From positions 24,443 through 88,442 of the forward strand of contig VFYV01000007.1 in the NCBI GenBank assembly GCA_016871395.1: 64,000 nucleotides of DNA. The letters run 5' to 3'. The translations under genes were made by a program, and so were the position numbers. Positions 54,784 to 63,451 of this stretch are shown piece by piece (position 1 is the stretch's first letter; each line of letters starts with the position of its first letter). This DNA comes from Actinomycetota bacterium (GTDB lineage Bacteria; Actinomycetota; Acidimicrobiia; Acidimicrobiales; Ilumatobacteraceae). The notes under the pieces were generated by a model. It made no database searches and was not told where the DNA came from. It saw only the letters and a list, made by a program, of their open reading frames with translations.

Positions 54784-54795
54784 CAGAGAAGTGTA
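54784..54795 (-). promoter_or_regulatory. Leaderless promoter -10 box of the antiporter gene
   Basis: TACACT on the minus strand (54790-54795), six bases, ATG at 54783, within the 30-base gap after the winged-helix gene. Confidence 0.45.
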
Positions 54796-54813
54796 CGAAT
54801 CGACGGGCGACGA

Positions 54814-55071
54814 CTAGGCGACCAGCAGGACCTCGGCGCGCTCTACAGCGACCGGGACGAGCATCCAGCCCCGGCTGCGCACGGTGCGGATCGATTCGGG
54901 CCCGAGATGACGACGGATGGCGACCAGCAGGGAGTCGCAACGACGGTCGTTGAGGTCGGCGATGCCAGCGAGCCGGGCCAGTTCGCGGCGACTCACGACC
55001 CGCCCCTGACAATTCACGAGCACCCGAAGAACGGCGACCTCTTGAGCAGCGAGACGAGAGATCTTTTGCAC
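54814..55071 (-). CDS. Stand-alone OmpR/PhoB-type winged-helix DNA-binding protein
   Basis: Only 85 residues, essentially one Trans_reg_C winged helix: AAQEVAVLRVLVNCQGRVVS, RRELARLAGI, RRCDSLLVAIRRHLGPESIR, TVRSRGWMLV. There is no receiver domain or sensor. GTG start; a TATACC box is eight bases upstream. It is immediately upstream of the antiporter gene on the same strand, so it may regulate it. Confidence 0.78.
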   Translation of the reverse strand: MQKISRLAAQEVAVLRVLVNCQGRVVSRRELARLAGIADLNDRRCDSLLVAIRRHLGPESIRTVRSRGWMLVPVAVERAEVLLVA

Positions 55072-55196
55072 ACCTGAAAGGTATAAATCGGGGGTTTCCC
55101 GCCTGTTCGGGGTCTGTGAACGCCGTGTGAACGGTGGCGCAGGGGAGTTAGGGGCTCGGGTTGGGGGTCGACTCCGTACTGCGAGAGAATGACGGT

Positions 55197-56432
55197 ATGG
55201 AGCTCAGTTACCCCACCGACGCCGAACAATTTCGTCGAGAGATTCGAGATTGGCTCGTGGCCAATCTGCCTCGAGGTTGGGGTGAGCCCGGCTTCGAACT
55301 GGTCGGCGAGGAGCGCAAAAAGTTCATCGAGCAGTGGCCGGCGAAATTGTTCGCTGGTGGGTGGATCTGCGCCACCTGGCCCCAGGAGTACGGCGGGAAG
55401 GGCCTCACCACGATGCAGGGTGTGGTGTTGTCCGAGGAGTTCGCTCGGATGAAGGCGCCGTTGCGCGCCGACTTCTTCGGCGACACCTTGGTGGGGCCGA
55501 CCATTTTGCAGTGGGGCACCGAGGAACAAAAAAAGGAGTTCCTGCCCAACATCCTGAACGGCAAGACTCGGTGGTGCCAGGGTTTCAGCGAACCGAACTC
55601 GGGCTCCGACCTGGCATCGTTGAAGACGCAGGCGATCCTCGACGGCGACGAGTGGATCATCAACGGACAGAAAGTGTGGACCACCGGCGGTCATCACGCC
55701 GACTACTGCTTCCTTCTCACCCGTACCGATCCCGAGGCTCCCAAGCACAAGGGCATCTCCTATTTATTGGTGCCCATGCGCCAAGAGGGCGTCGAGGTTC
55801 GTGGCATCGTGCAGCCTGACGGGACGGCCGAGTTCTGCGAGGTGTTCTTCACCAACGCCCGTTGTCCCAAGGACAACGTGGTCGGTGGTGTGAACAACGG
55901 TTGGAAGGTGGCCAACAGCACCTTGGCCTTCGAACGCGGCATGAGTGCCACCACCGGATACCGCCGGTTCGAGGAGGAGTACAAGCAGATGGCTCGCGCG
56001 GCCACCGAGAACGGGTGCATCCATCGCGAGGACATCCGTCAGCGTTTGATGGAGTACTACACCAAGATCCAGATTCTGCGCATCAACGGATTGCGTTCGT
56101 TGACCGCCACATTGAACAACACCAAGGACCTGGGTGTGATGGCTCTTGGAGCGTCCAACAAGATGTTCTGGTCCGAGATGCACAAGGCGGCCATGGAGTT
56201 GGCGCTCGACATCTTCGGTGCCAACGCCATGCTCATCGACGCGGGCCCCGACGGAGGTTCGTGGCCCGGCGTCGCACGCGAGAAGCGTCGTGCGGGTTAC
56301 CCCGTGAGCCCGATGATGTCGGCGTTCTTCTTCAGCCGATCCGAAACCATCTGGGGTGGCACCAGCCAGATCCAGCGCAACATCGTGGGTGAGCGCGTGC
56401 TCGGGCTGCCCAAGGAGCCGTCGGCCGGTTGA
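55197..56432 (+). CDS. Acyl-CoA dehydrogenase
   Basis: A 411-residue FAD enzyme. WPQEYGGKGLTTMQGVVLSE, QGFSEPNSGSDLASLKTQA (flavin-contacting loop), WTTGGHHADYCFLL, and the C-terminal ETIWGGTSQIQRNIVGERVL with the nucleotide-binding GGTSQIQ block. The chain length or steroid-type substrate cannot be assigned. The ATG at 55197 has GAGAAT six bases upstream. Electrons would go to the ETF encoded at 38647-40414. Confidence 0.92.
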   Translation: MELSYPTDAEQFRREIRDWLVANLPRGWGEPGFELVGEERKKFIEQWPAKLFAGGWICATWPQEYGGKGLTTMQGVVLSEEFARMKAPLRADFFGDTLVGPTILQWGTEEQKKEFLPNILNGKTRWCQGFSEPNSGSDLASLKTQAILDGDEWIINGQKVWTTGGHHADYCFLLTRTDPEAPKHKGISYLLVPMRQEGVEVRGIVQPDGTAEFCEVFFTNARCPKDNVVGGVNNGWKVANSTLAFERGMSATTGYRRFEEEYKQMARAATENGCIHREDIRQRLMEYYTKIQILRINGLRSLTATLNNTKDLGVMALGASNKMFWSEMHKAAMELALDIFGANAMLIDAGPDGGSWPGVAREKRRAGYPVSPMMSAFFFSRSETIWGGTSQIQRNIVGERVLGLPKEPSAG

Positions 56433-57610
56433 GCGAACGAATGGTGACGTCGCGGTTCCTGTTGGTCACCGCGGCCACATTGGCGTACTACACGTGTGTC
56501 GGAATTTTCATCCCCACATTGCCCGTCTTCATAAAGAACGGCCTCGGGGGAGGAGAGGCGATGATCGGCGCCGCCGGGGTGGTCTTCAGCGCTTCGGCGG
56601 TGCTGTTTCGTCCCGCGCTGACTTGGATTGGTAACACGTGGGGCCGCCGCACGATGATGGTTTCGGGCTCGATGACCGGTGCGCTGGGCGCGCTCAGCCT
56701 GATCGTGGTGACGGCGACATGGCAAATCTTGCCGTTGCGCGCGCTGATGGGGGTCGGTGAGGCGGCCCTGTTCGTTGGTGCGGCCATCCTCGTCGTCGAG
56801 TTGAGTCCCGAGACTCGCAAGGCCGAGGCCGCCAGTTATCTCTCGGTGGCTGTTTTCGGGGGGCTTTCCATCGGACCGATCATCGGTGAGTGGGTGATGG
56901 GAGACGTGGCCGAAGGTTCGCGCGGACTGTCGTCGGGCCACTACGACGCGGTGTGGATTGTTTCGGCGGTCGCGGCCGTGGTGGCGGGTCTGGTGTCGTT
57001 CACCGCCCCAGCGTTCGTGGGGGCGGGTCCGACCGAGGTTCGGCGGCGCATCTCGTGGTTCCACCCGCGCGCCATCCTTCCCGGGACGATCTTGGCGCTC
57101 GGTATGGCTGCGTGGACTTCTTTCACGTCATTCGTGCCGACGTTCGCCAAGTCGATCGGGCTGTCGGGTTCGGCGGCGTATTTCACCGCGTACAGCATCC
57201 TGTGCTTGTTCATTCGCTTGCTCGGCGCCAAGTTTCCGGCCCGTATCGGTCTTCGTCGCAGTGTCGCGGTGGCGATGTGGTGCCTCCTGGGTGGCGTCAC
57301 ATCGGTGTGGGTGTTGGGCAACTCGCTCGGGATCTGGCTGGGCACGATCTTCTTCGCTCTGGGCGTGTCATTCTTTTACCCATCGTTGTTGGCCATGAGC
57401 GTCGAGGGTATCGACGGAGAGGATCGCGTCGAGGTGGTGGCCAGTTTCACCAGTTTTTTCGAGATTGGCGGCGTGATCGGGGGCCTTGCACTGGGACTCA
57501 TCGGGGAACTGCTCGGAGAGCGCGCCACCTTCGCCGGTGGTATCGGCTTCGCCGTGCTCGGTTTGTCGCTGTTGCGTCGAACGAGGACGCCTGTTCCCTC
57601 AATCGCCTGA
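56429..57610 (+). CDS. MFS transporter (12 helices)
   Basis: A 393-residue major facilitator. ATLAYYTCVGIFIPTLPVF begins helix 1; WIGNTWGRRTMMVSGS is the loop 2-3 motif A. Around 12 hydrophobic segments are visible. The substrate is unknown. The TTG at 56429 overlaps the acyl-CoA dehydrogenase stop as TTGA, with AAGGAG upstream; the ATG at 56441 is an alternative. Coupling to the dehydrogenase suggests export or uptake of a related acid. The end overlaps the opposing MFS gene by 12 bases. Confidence 0.85.
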   Translation: MSERMVTSRFLLVTAATLAYYTCVGIFIPTLPVFIKNGLGGGEAMIGAAGVVFSASAVLFRPALTWIGNTWGRRTMMVSGSMTGALGALSLIVVTATWQILPLRALMGVGEAALFVGAAILVVELSPETRKAEAASYLSVAVFGGLSIGPIIGEWVMGDVAEGSRGLSSGHYDAVWIVSAVAAVVAGLVSFTAPAFVGAGPTEVRRRISWFHPRAILPGTILALGMAAWTSFTSFVPTFAKSIGLSGSAAYFTAYSILCLFIRLLGAKFPARIGLRRSVAVAMWCLLGGVTSVWVLGNSLGIWLGTIFFALGVSFFYPSLLAMSVEGIDGEDRVEVVASFTSFFEIGGVIGGLALGLIGELLGERATFAGGIGFAVLGLSLLRRTRTPVPSIA

Positions 57611-59116
57611 GGGCGAGGTGGGGTCGAGGGCGGCCGATGAGCGCAACGGTCGTTCCGGCAATGCCAGAGCGATCACGAAGCCGATGATCGCCAACGGGAC
57701 CGCGGCTCGGAAGACAATGACGATTGCCTGAGTGAGAGCGTCGAGGGCCTGCTCGCGAACGGGGGACGGCAACTCGCGGATCATGCGCGGGGCCTGCACC
57801 AACTCGGGGTCGATGCGACCATTCAGTCGATTGGCAAAGAGGGCTCCGTACGCGGCGAGTCCCACCGCTCCGCCCAACTGTCGCATGAAGACCACGATGG
57901 AGGAGGCGGTGCCCATTTCACCGGGCGCGACGGCGTTCTGTACCGCGAGTGTTCCGGTGGGCATGATCATTCCCATTCCTATTCCCAGGATGAACGAGGC
58001 GGTCATGGCGAGGTACACGTACCCGTTCGACGAGTCAAGGAACGAGGCCATGGCGAAGCCGATCGTGGTGACAACGCATCCAGCCGGCGCCCACACCTTG
58101 TAGGTGCCGGTGCGCGAGGTGATCCGTCCCACCCAGGTGGCGGCGATGGCCACCGACACCGCCATCGGCACCAAGAGGAGTCCTGAGTTGGTGGCCGACA
58201 CCCCGGTGACCCCCTGCAGGAACAAGGGCATGAACGCATTGGCCCCGTAGAACACGGCGCCGATGAGGATCATGAGCGGCACCACCACCTTGACGGTGTC
58301 GATCGTGAGCATGGACAGCGGAATGATCGGTTCGGGGGCCTTGTCCTCCCATCTGATGAAAGCGACCGTTCCCACGACGGCCGTGGCGAAGAAACCAAGC
58401 GTCGGAGCGGAGGTCCAGCCATACTCGTCGCCGGTCCAGGAGAGTCCGAGCAACAAGGCGGTGACCGAGACGACGAGCAGCGTGGCTCCCATGAAGTCGA
58501 CCTTGCGCTGTTGGCGCAAAAAGGGAAGTTTCAGCGCCTTGTTGGTGATCACGATTGCGATGACCGCCACCGGAACATTGACGAGGAAGATCCAACGCCA
58601 ACTGGTGTTGTCGACGATGAAGCCACCGATCAAGGGTCCGACGACACTGCTGAAGGTGAAGATACTCGTGATGAGACCCATGTACCTGCCGCGTTCGCGC
58701 GGAGCGACGACGTCGCCGATGATGGCGAACGCCACCGCCAACAGCCCGCCGCCACCGATGCCCTGAACGCCCCGAGAGACCACCAGTTGCCCCATGGATT
58801 GGGAGATCCCGCAGAGGATCGAACCGACGGCGAAGATGACGATGGCGGCTTGGTAGACGATTCGCCGACCATAGAGGTCGGAGAGTTTTCCGAACAGTGG
58901 CGTCGCGGTGGTGCTGGTCAGCATGTATGCGGTACCCACCCAGGCGTAGTACTCGATGCCACCGAGTTCACCGACGATGGTGGCCAACGCCGTGTTGACG
59001 ATGGTTCCGTCGAGAGCCGACAGCGCCAGTCCGGAGATGACACCGGCGAAAACCAGATACAACTGCCGTTTGGTGATGGCCACACCCATCGGGGTGGAGT
59101 TGAGCGTGTCGGTCAC
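57599..59116 (-). CDS. DHA2/EmrB-QacA family drug-efflux MFS transporter (14 helices)
   Basis: A 505-residue transporter. LSALDGTIVNTALATIVGEL is motif D1, FGKLSDLYGRRIVYQAAI motif A, and RGVQGIGGGGLLAVAFAIIG with GPLIGGFIVDNTSWRWIF motif C. All are typical of 14-helix multidrug exporters. GTG start. A perfect 13-base palindrome overlaps the leaderless promoter, so it is likely inducible by a drug-sensing TetR repressor; no such gene is adjacent. Confidence 0.92.
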   Translation of the reverse strand: MTDTLNSTPMGVAITKRQLYLVFAGVISGLALSALDGTIVNTALATIVGELGGIEYYAWVGTAYMLTSTTATPLFGKLSDLYGRRIVYQAAIVIFAVGSILCGISQSMGQLVVSRGVQGIGGGGLLAVAFAIIGDVVAPRERGRYMGLITSIFTFSSVVGPLIGGFIVDNTSWRWIFLVNVPVAVIAIVITNKALKLPFLRQQRKVDFMGATLLVVSVTALLLGLSWTGDEYGWTSAPTLGFFATAVVGTVAFIRWEDKAPEPIIPLSMLTIDTVKVVVPLMILIGAVFYGANAFMPLFLQGVTGVSATNSGLLLVPMAVSVAIAATWVGRITSRTGTYKVWAPAGCVVTTIGFAMASFLDSSNGYVYLAMTASFILGIGMGMIMPTGTLAVQNAVAPGEMGTASSIVVFMRQLGGAVGLAAYGALFANRLNGRIDPELVQAPRMIRELPSPVREQALDALTQAIVIVFRAAVPLAIIGFVIALALPERPLRSSAALDPTSPSGD

Positions 59117-59132
59117 TGTTTGTACCGTACAA
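59117..59132 (-). promoter_or_regulatory. Operator overlapping the leaderless promoter of the drug-efflux gene
   Basis: TTGTAC-C-GTACAA (59120-59132) is a perfect inverted repeat. On the minus strand its centre is TACGGT (59124-59129), seven bases before the GTG at 59116. The -10 box is therefore buried in the operator. Confidence 0.55.
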
Positions 59133-59227
59133 CCAACCGACTCATCGACGGAAATTTCCGGTGGTGGTTCTCGACACTGCCCCCTCTTGCGTCCGTCGGC
59201 GGGCTCTGGTAGCGAGGAGGCGTGGTC

Positions 59228-60244
59228 GTGCCGTTGGTGTCGTCGTCGTACACCAGTCCCGTGGGTCGCCTCCGGTTGGTGGCCAGTGACAGCGGGCTAC
59301 GGGCCGTTCGCTGGCCGAACGATTCGTCGTCGGGCGATGTCCTCTCGGGTCGTAACGAGGTGATCGACAGGACCGTGGATCAGCTCGATCAGTACTTCGC
59401 CGGCCAGCGTCGCGATTTCGACCTGCCCCTCGAACCGGCCGGCACTCCGTTTCAGTTGTCGGCTTGGAACGTGTTGCGCACCATCCCCTACGGATCCACG
59501 ATGTCCTACGTCGAGCAGGCGGTGATTCTCGGCGACGCCAAAAAGGCGCGCGCGGTCGGTTCGGCCAACGGTCGAAATCCGTTGGCCATCGTGGTGCCGT
59601 GCCATCGAGTCATCGGCTCGTCGGGGACCCTCACCGGTTTCGCCGGCGGCACGAAGGCGAAGAAGTTCCTCCTCGACTGGGAAAAGCGCCATGCGCCTCC
59701 GCGGCTGTCGGTGCGCGCCGCCGACCAGGATCCACGTTTGGCCGAGATGTTCGCCAAGGGACTGACCTCGTCGACGGGGGAGCCGTTGAACATCTTCGGG
59801 TCGCTGGCTCATCATCCCGACTTGTTGCGACGTTGGCTGGTGTTCGCTGGCCACGTTCTTTCCAAGAACACCATCGCCCCGCGCGAGCGTGAGCTACTCA
59901 TCCTGCGCACCGGTTGGAACTGCAACTCACGATACGAATGGGGCCAACACGTTTTGATCGCCCGCTCGTGTGGACTCTCCGACGCAGAGATCGAGCGCGT
60001 GACGGTCGGTCCTTCGGCGCGGTGGTCCGATGTCGATCGCTCGTTGTTGACCGCTGCTGACGAATTGCACGTCGACCAACGTGTGAGTGACGACACCTGG
60101 CGGTCGTTGTCGGTGCACTTGTCCAACGAACAGATGCTCGACGTCATTGCCACGGTGGGGAACTATCACCTGGTGGCGATGTTCCTTAACTCCTTGCGCG
60201 TCGAGTTGGACGCCGGCGTCCCGGACGATCCGCGGCTCGGCTGA
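59228..60244 (+). CDS. Fusion of O6-methylguanine-DNA methyltransferase with a carboxymuconolactone-decarboxylase-like domain
   Basis: A 338-residue protein. Residues 1-155 are an Ogt-type alkyltransferase: FQLSAWNVLRTIPYGSTMSY, GSANGRNPLAIVVPCHRVIG (acceptor Cys125) and GTLTGFAGGTKAKKFLLDWE. Residues 165-338 match a carboxymuconolactone-decarboxylase/AhpD-like fold: APRERELLILRTGWNCNSRY, EWGQHVLIARSCGL with Cys232, Glu237 and His241. The frame is continuous with no internal stop. GTG at 59228 has GAGGAGG seven bases before it; GTG at 59222 is too close to that site. A linked redox or peroxidase-like role is speculative. Confidence 0.88.
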   Translation: MPLVSSSYTSPVGRLRLVASDSGLRAVRWPNDSSSGDVLSGRNEVIDRTVDQLDQYFAGQRRDFDLPLEPAGTPFQLSAWNVLRTIPYGSTMSYVEQAVILGDAKKARAVGSANGRNPLAIVVPCHRVIGSSGTLTGFAGGTKAKKFLLDWEKRHAPPRLSVRAADQDPRLAEMFAKGLTSSTGEPLNIFGSLAHHPDLLRRWLVFAGHVLSKNTIAPRERELLILRTGWNCNSRYEWGQHVLIARSCGLSDAEIERVTVGPSARWSDVDRSLLTAADELHVDQRVSDDTWRSLSVHLSNEQMLDVIATVGNYHLVAMFLNSLRVELDAGVPDDPRLG

Positions 60245-60253
60245 CGTGCCTCG

Positions 60254-60868
60254 TCAGCCTTTGCGACGTGCTGACTGCGCCTGCTCGCGACGACGACGGG
60301 CCGCTTCCTGCTCGGCGGCCTTGCGGGTCTTGCGTTGCTCTTTCAATGCGGCACGCTCAGCGTCGTCCTTAGAGTCGACGATCGACGGTACGACAGTGAG
60401 CGTCGGTGCCGGCGGGACCTTCCAAGCTTCGTCGTGCTTGAGAATGCGGGTGATGATGGGTGAGGCGATCGCCTCACCGGTGACCACCGTGGCCAGCATC
60501 ACCTGAGTGACGTCCAGACCGTGCTTGGCGATGACTCCCGGCAGGATCTCACGCAGGTTTTCCTCGCTCGGGTCGTCGGCGTTGGGGCCCAGTAACTCGA
60601 TGCACTCGTTGAGGCAGGATTCGGTGAGTATGAGAGAAACGCGTTCGAGGTCACCGTTCATGCGACCCTTGTTCACGGTCTCGCGTATGGCCGCGATCAG
60701 GTCGGCTGGTGAGGGATCGGCGCCCTTGACACCGGCGATGTGCTGGACGGCGTCTCGATCGTCTTCTTCGAGCGATTCGTAAAGAGCGGTGATCTTGGTG
60801 TCGGGAAGTTGACGGAGAGCCCGATCGAGCAGGGAGAGGGCGGAGAGACGATTCTTGACTTGATTCAC
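60254..60868 (-). CDS. Hypothetical protein with basic C-terminal helix
   Basis: A 204-residue soluble protein, not recognised. It is mainly helical: LSALSLLDRALRQLPDTKI, ALYESLEEDDRDAVQHIAG, ADLIAAIRETVNKGRMNGDL. Then comes ATVVTGEAIASPIITRILKH and a highly charged tail (about 165-204, KEQRKTRKAAEQEAARRRRE) that could bind nucleic acid or form a coiled coil. It is divergent from yqeY with 43 bases between. Confidence 0.65.
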   Translation of the reverse strand: MNQVKNRLSALSLLDRALRQLPDTKITALYESLEEDDRDAVQHIAGVKGADPSPADLIAAIRETVNKGRMNGDLERVSLILTESCLNECIELLGPNADDPSEENLREILPGVIAKHGLDVTQVMLATVVTGEAIASPIITRILKHDEAWKVPPAPTLTVVPSIVDSKDDAERAALKEQRKTRKAAEQEAARRRREQAQSARRKG

Positions 60869-60911
60869 AATCAGGGCAGGTTACTGCTGTCACGTGCGTC
60901 AGAATGGTGCC

Positions 60912-61385
60912 ATGAGCGCCAAGACCGGATTGAAAGCCCGAATACAAGCTGACATCGCCGAGGCGGTGCGTGCGGGAGACGAACTTTCGAAGTCGACCCT
61001 GCGCATGGCATTGGCCGCCATCATGAACGCCGAGGTGGCTGGAAGCGAGGCCGTGGTGCTGAGCGACGACCAGATCATCAACGTGTTGCGAGCCGAGATG
61101 AAGAAGCGAGCCGAGTCGGCCGAGATCTACGAGCAGGCGGGCCGTGCCGCGTCAGCGTCGAAAGAACGAGCCGAGATCACCATCATCGAGAAGTATCTGC
61201 CAGCCGCCATGGATGCCGGCGAGCTGGCGAGCATCGTGTCGCAGGAAGTCGCCGCCGCCGCCGTGAATGGCCAAGCCGGTCCCAAAGCTATGGGCATGGT
61301 GATCAAGGCGGTCAAGGAACGCGTCGGTGCATCGGCCGACGGAGCGACCATCGCCGCGGCCGTGAAGTCTGCGTTGGAGTGTTAG
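60912..61385 (+). CDS. GatB/YqeY domain protein
   Basis: A 157-residue YqeY protein, related to the tail domain of the GatB amidotransferase subunit. LKARIQADIAEAVRAGDELS, KSTLRMALAAIMNAEV, AEIYEQAGRAASASKERAEI and TIIEKYLPAAMDAGEL. The YqeY role is unproven; relatives may bind tRNA. The ATG at 60912 has CAGAAT six bases upstream. Confidence 0.9.
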   Translation: MSAKTGLKARIQADIAEAVRAGDELSKSTLRMALAAIMNAEVAGSEAVVLSDDQIINVLRAEMKKRAESAEIYEQAGRAASASKERAEITIIEKYLPAAMDAGELASIVSQEVAAAAVNGQAGPKAMGMVIKAVKERVGASADGATIAAAVKSALEC

Positions 61386-61405
61386 CCTGCGTCGTGGGGG
61401 TAGCC

Positions 61406-63451
61406 ATGAATCAGGTGATCGGCTCGCGTTTTTTGATCGGGTGCATTGTCGTGGCGTCGGCCACCGCGTGCTCGGGGGGTGAGTCGTCGAATTCGCCGAC
61501 GTCCCCACCGCCATCGGAAGCACCCGCGACCGAGCCCCCGGTTCTCGAGGCCGCGCCGGCCGAGCTGGTGGCAGCCATCGAAGCCGACCTCGCTCGAGCA
61601 CCGTCTTGCGACCCGACGGCACCCGACCTGTGCTTGTTGCCGTTCCCGAGTGATTTCTACACCGTGCCCGACGACACGCCCACCGGGCTGCGGGTGTCGT
61701 TCCCCGCGGACGGCATGCCAGTGAACTCGAGTGCGGTGGCCATCGACCCCTCGGAGTGGAATCGCAACGACGGTTTCAGCCCCAACTCCACGATTCTTGC
61801 ATCGTTCGCCAACCTCGACGGCTCGAATCTCCCTTCGTGGGTCGACATAACGGCCTCCACGGCCGACGACGTCACCGTGGTGTTGCTCGACGAATCAGGT
61901 CGCCGGATTCCCCTCTGGGCCGAACTCGACGAAGGCGATGACCCGCTTCTCCTGATCCACCCGGCCGAGGTTCTCGACGACGGTGGGCACTATGTGGTGG
62001 GAGTTCGTGGGCTGTTGGACACTTCGGGGGCAGCCATCGAGCCCTCGGCGGCCTTCATCGCCTTGCGGGATTCGCTCGACACCGGCTTGCCCTCGATCGA
62101 GGAACGACGAGAGCAAATGGACCGGACGTTCTCGACCCTCGCCGACGCCGGCGTGGAGCGGGGTGACTTGCAGTTGGCGTGGTCCTTCACGGTCGCCAGC
62201 ACCGAAAATCTGACCGGACGAATTCTCGCGGTGCGCGACCAGACTCTCGACTGGCTGGAGTCGACTGGCGGTGCCTACGAGATCACCCAAGTCATCCCGC
62301 GCTCACGCGACGACGTTTCGGTGCAAGTGGCAGGGACTTTCACGCTGGTCAACCACATGACTGCTGGCGGTGAGCCCGGTGAGCGCTTCAACTACGCGAC
62401 CGAGGACCCTGACGCAACGCCCACCCCCAACGGGGAGATGGTGGTTCCCTTCCTTTGCCAAGTACCGATCGTTCAGGAATCCGAACCCGATCTCGAGTTG
62501 AGGCCCGGTCTCTATGGACACGGCTTGTTGGGCAGCGAGTACGAGATCGAATACGGCGGAGACGTGCGAGCACTCGGGAACGAGGCGGGCATCTTGTTCT
62601 GCTCCACCCAGTGGGCGGGAATGAGCGAGATCGATGTCGCGAACGCGGTGGACACACTCCAAGATTTCTCGCGCTTTCCCACGATGGCCGATCGTATGCA
62701 GCAGGGAATAGTGAATTTCATCGCCCTTGGCTGGCTGATGCAGAACGGGTTGTTCGACGATCCGGCTTTCGCTGGCGTGCGGGTGGGCGGTGATCTTGTG
62801 TACTACGGCAACAGCCAAGGTGGAATCATGGGTTCGGCCTTGGCGGCAGTGTCGCCGGACATTTCCCGCTCGGTTCTGGGAGTACCCGGCATCAACTACA
62901 GCCTTCTGTTGGCCCGTTCGGTCGATTTCGACGCCTACGAGGCCATCATGGAACCGGCCTACCCGAGTCGGCGAGTCCGGACTTTGATCATCTCCGTCAT
63001 TCAGATGTTGTGGGATCGTGGAGAGGGCGGAGGGTACATCAATCACATCGGATCCAATCCGTTGCCGGGCACGCGCCCGGACAAAGCCCTCCTCTTCCAC
63101 GTCGCCCTCGGGGATTGGCAAGTCACGGAGTTGTCGGCGTACATCGCCGCCGAGGCGGTGGGAGCCACGATTCACACGCCGGTCGTCGCTGAAGGCCGTA
63201 GCCGAGAGTTATCGCCGGGCTGGGGACTCGAACCAGCGGTCGAAGGTCAAACGGGATCGGCGATCGTGATCTGGGATTCGGGTAGCGACCTCATCCCCCT
63301 CGGGCCCGTGCCGCCATCGACGAGTCGCGATTCTCACGAAGATCCGCGTGACGACGCCCTGACTCGTTCCCAGATGCGTCGTTTCTTGATCGACGGTGTG
63401 TTCGAGGATGTTTGCGCCGGCGAGCCGTGCCGGGCCAAACAGACCGGCTGA
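61406..63451 (+). CDS. Secreted lipoprotein with an alpha/beta-hydrolase domain
   Basis: A 681-residue exported protein. The signal FLIGCIVVASATAC ends in a lipobox-like ATAC, followed by a Ser/Pro-rich linker. CDPTAPDLCLLPFPSDFYT begins the mature domain, and beta-rich blocks run to about residue 330. A hydrolase part follows: LYGHGLLGSEYE, VYYGNSQGGIMGSALA with a serine elbow near residue 469, and LLFHVALGDWQVTELSA. The layout resembles extracellular bacterial lipases with an N-terminal beta domain. Substrate unknown. The ATG at 61406 gives a proper signal peptide. Confidence 0.78.
   Translation: MNQVIGSRFLIGCIVVASATACSGGESSNSPTSPPPSEAPATEPPVLEAAPAELVAAIEADLARAPSCDPTAPDLCLLPFPSDFYTVPDDTPTGLRVSFPADGMPVNSSAVAIDPSEWNRNDGFSPNSTILASFANLDGSNLPSWVDITASTADDVTVVLLDESGRRIPLWAELDEGDDPLLLIHPAEVLDDGGHYVVGVRGLLDTSGAAIEPSAAFIALRDSLDTGLPSIEERREQMDRTFSTLADAGVERGDLQLAWSFTVASTENLTGRILAVRDQTLDWLESTGGAYEITQVIPRSRDDVSVQVAGTFTLVNHMTAGGEPGERFNYATEDPDATPTPNGEMVVPFLCQVPIVQESEPDLELRPGLYGHGLLGSEYEIEYGGDVRALGNEAGILFCSTQWAGMSEIDVANAVDTLQDFSRFPTMADRMQQGIVNFIALGWLMQNGLFDDPAFAGVRVGGDLVYYGNSQGGIMGSALAAVSPDISRSVLGVPGINYSLLLARSVDFDAYEAIMEPAYPSRRVRTLIISVIQMLWDRGEGGGYINHIGSNPLPGTRPDKALLFHVALGDWQVTELSAYIAAEAVGATIHTPVVAEGRSRELSPGWGLEPAVEGQTGSAIVIWDSGSDLIPLGPVPPSTSRDSHEDPRDDALTRSQMRRFLIDGVFEDVCAGEPCRAKQTG

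Noticed and set aside
52954..55077. 707-residue open frame opposite the antiporter and winged-helix genes
   Set aside because: Composition is extreme (Asp, Gln, His, Gly and Arg runs), typical of antisense frames in GC-rich genes; the opposite strand has clear membrane-protein motifs.
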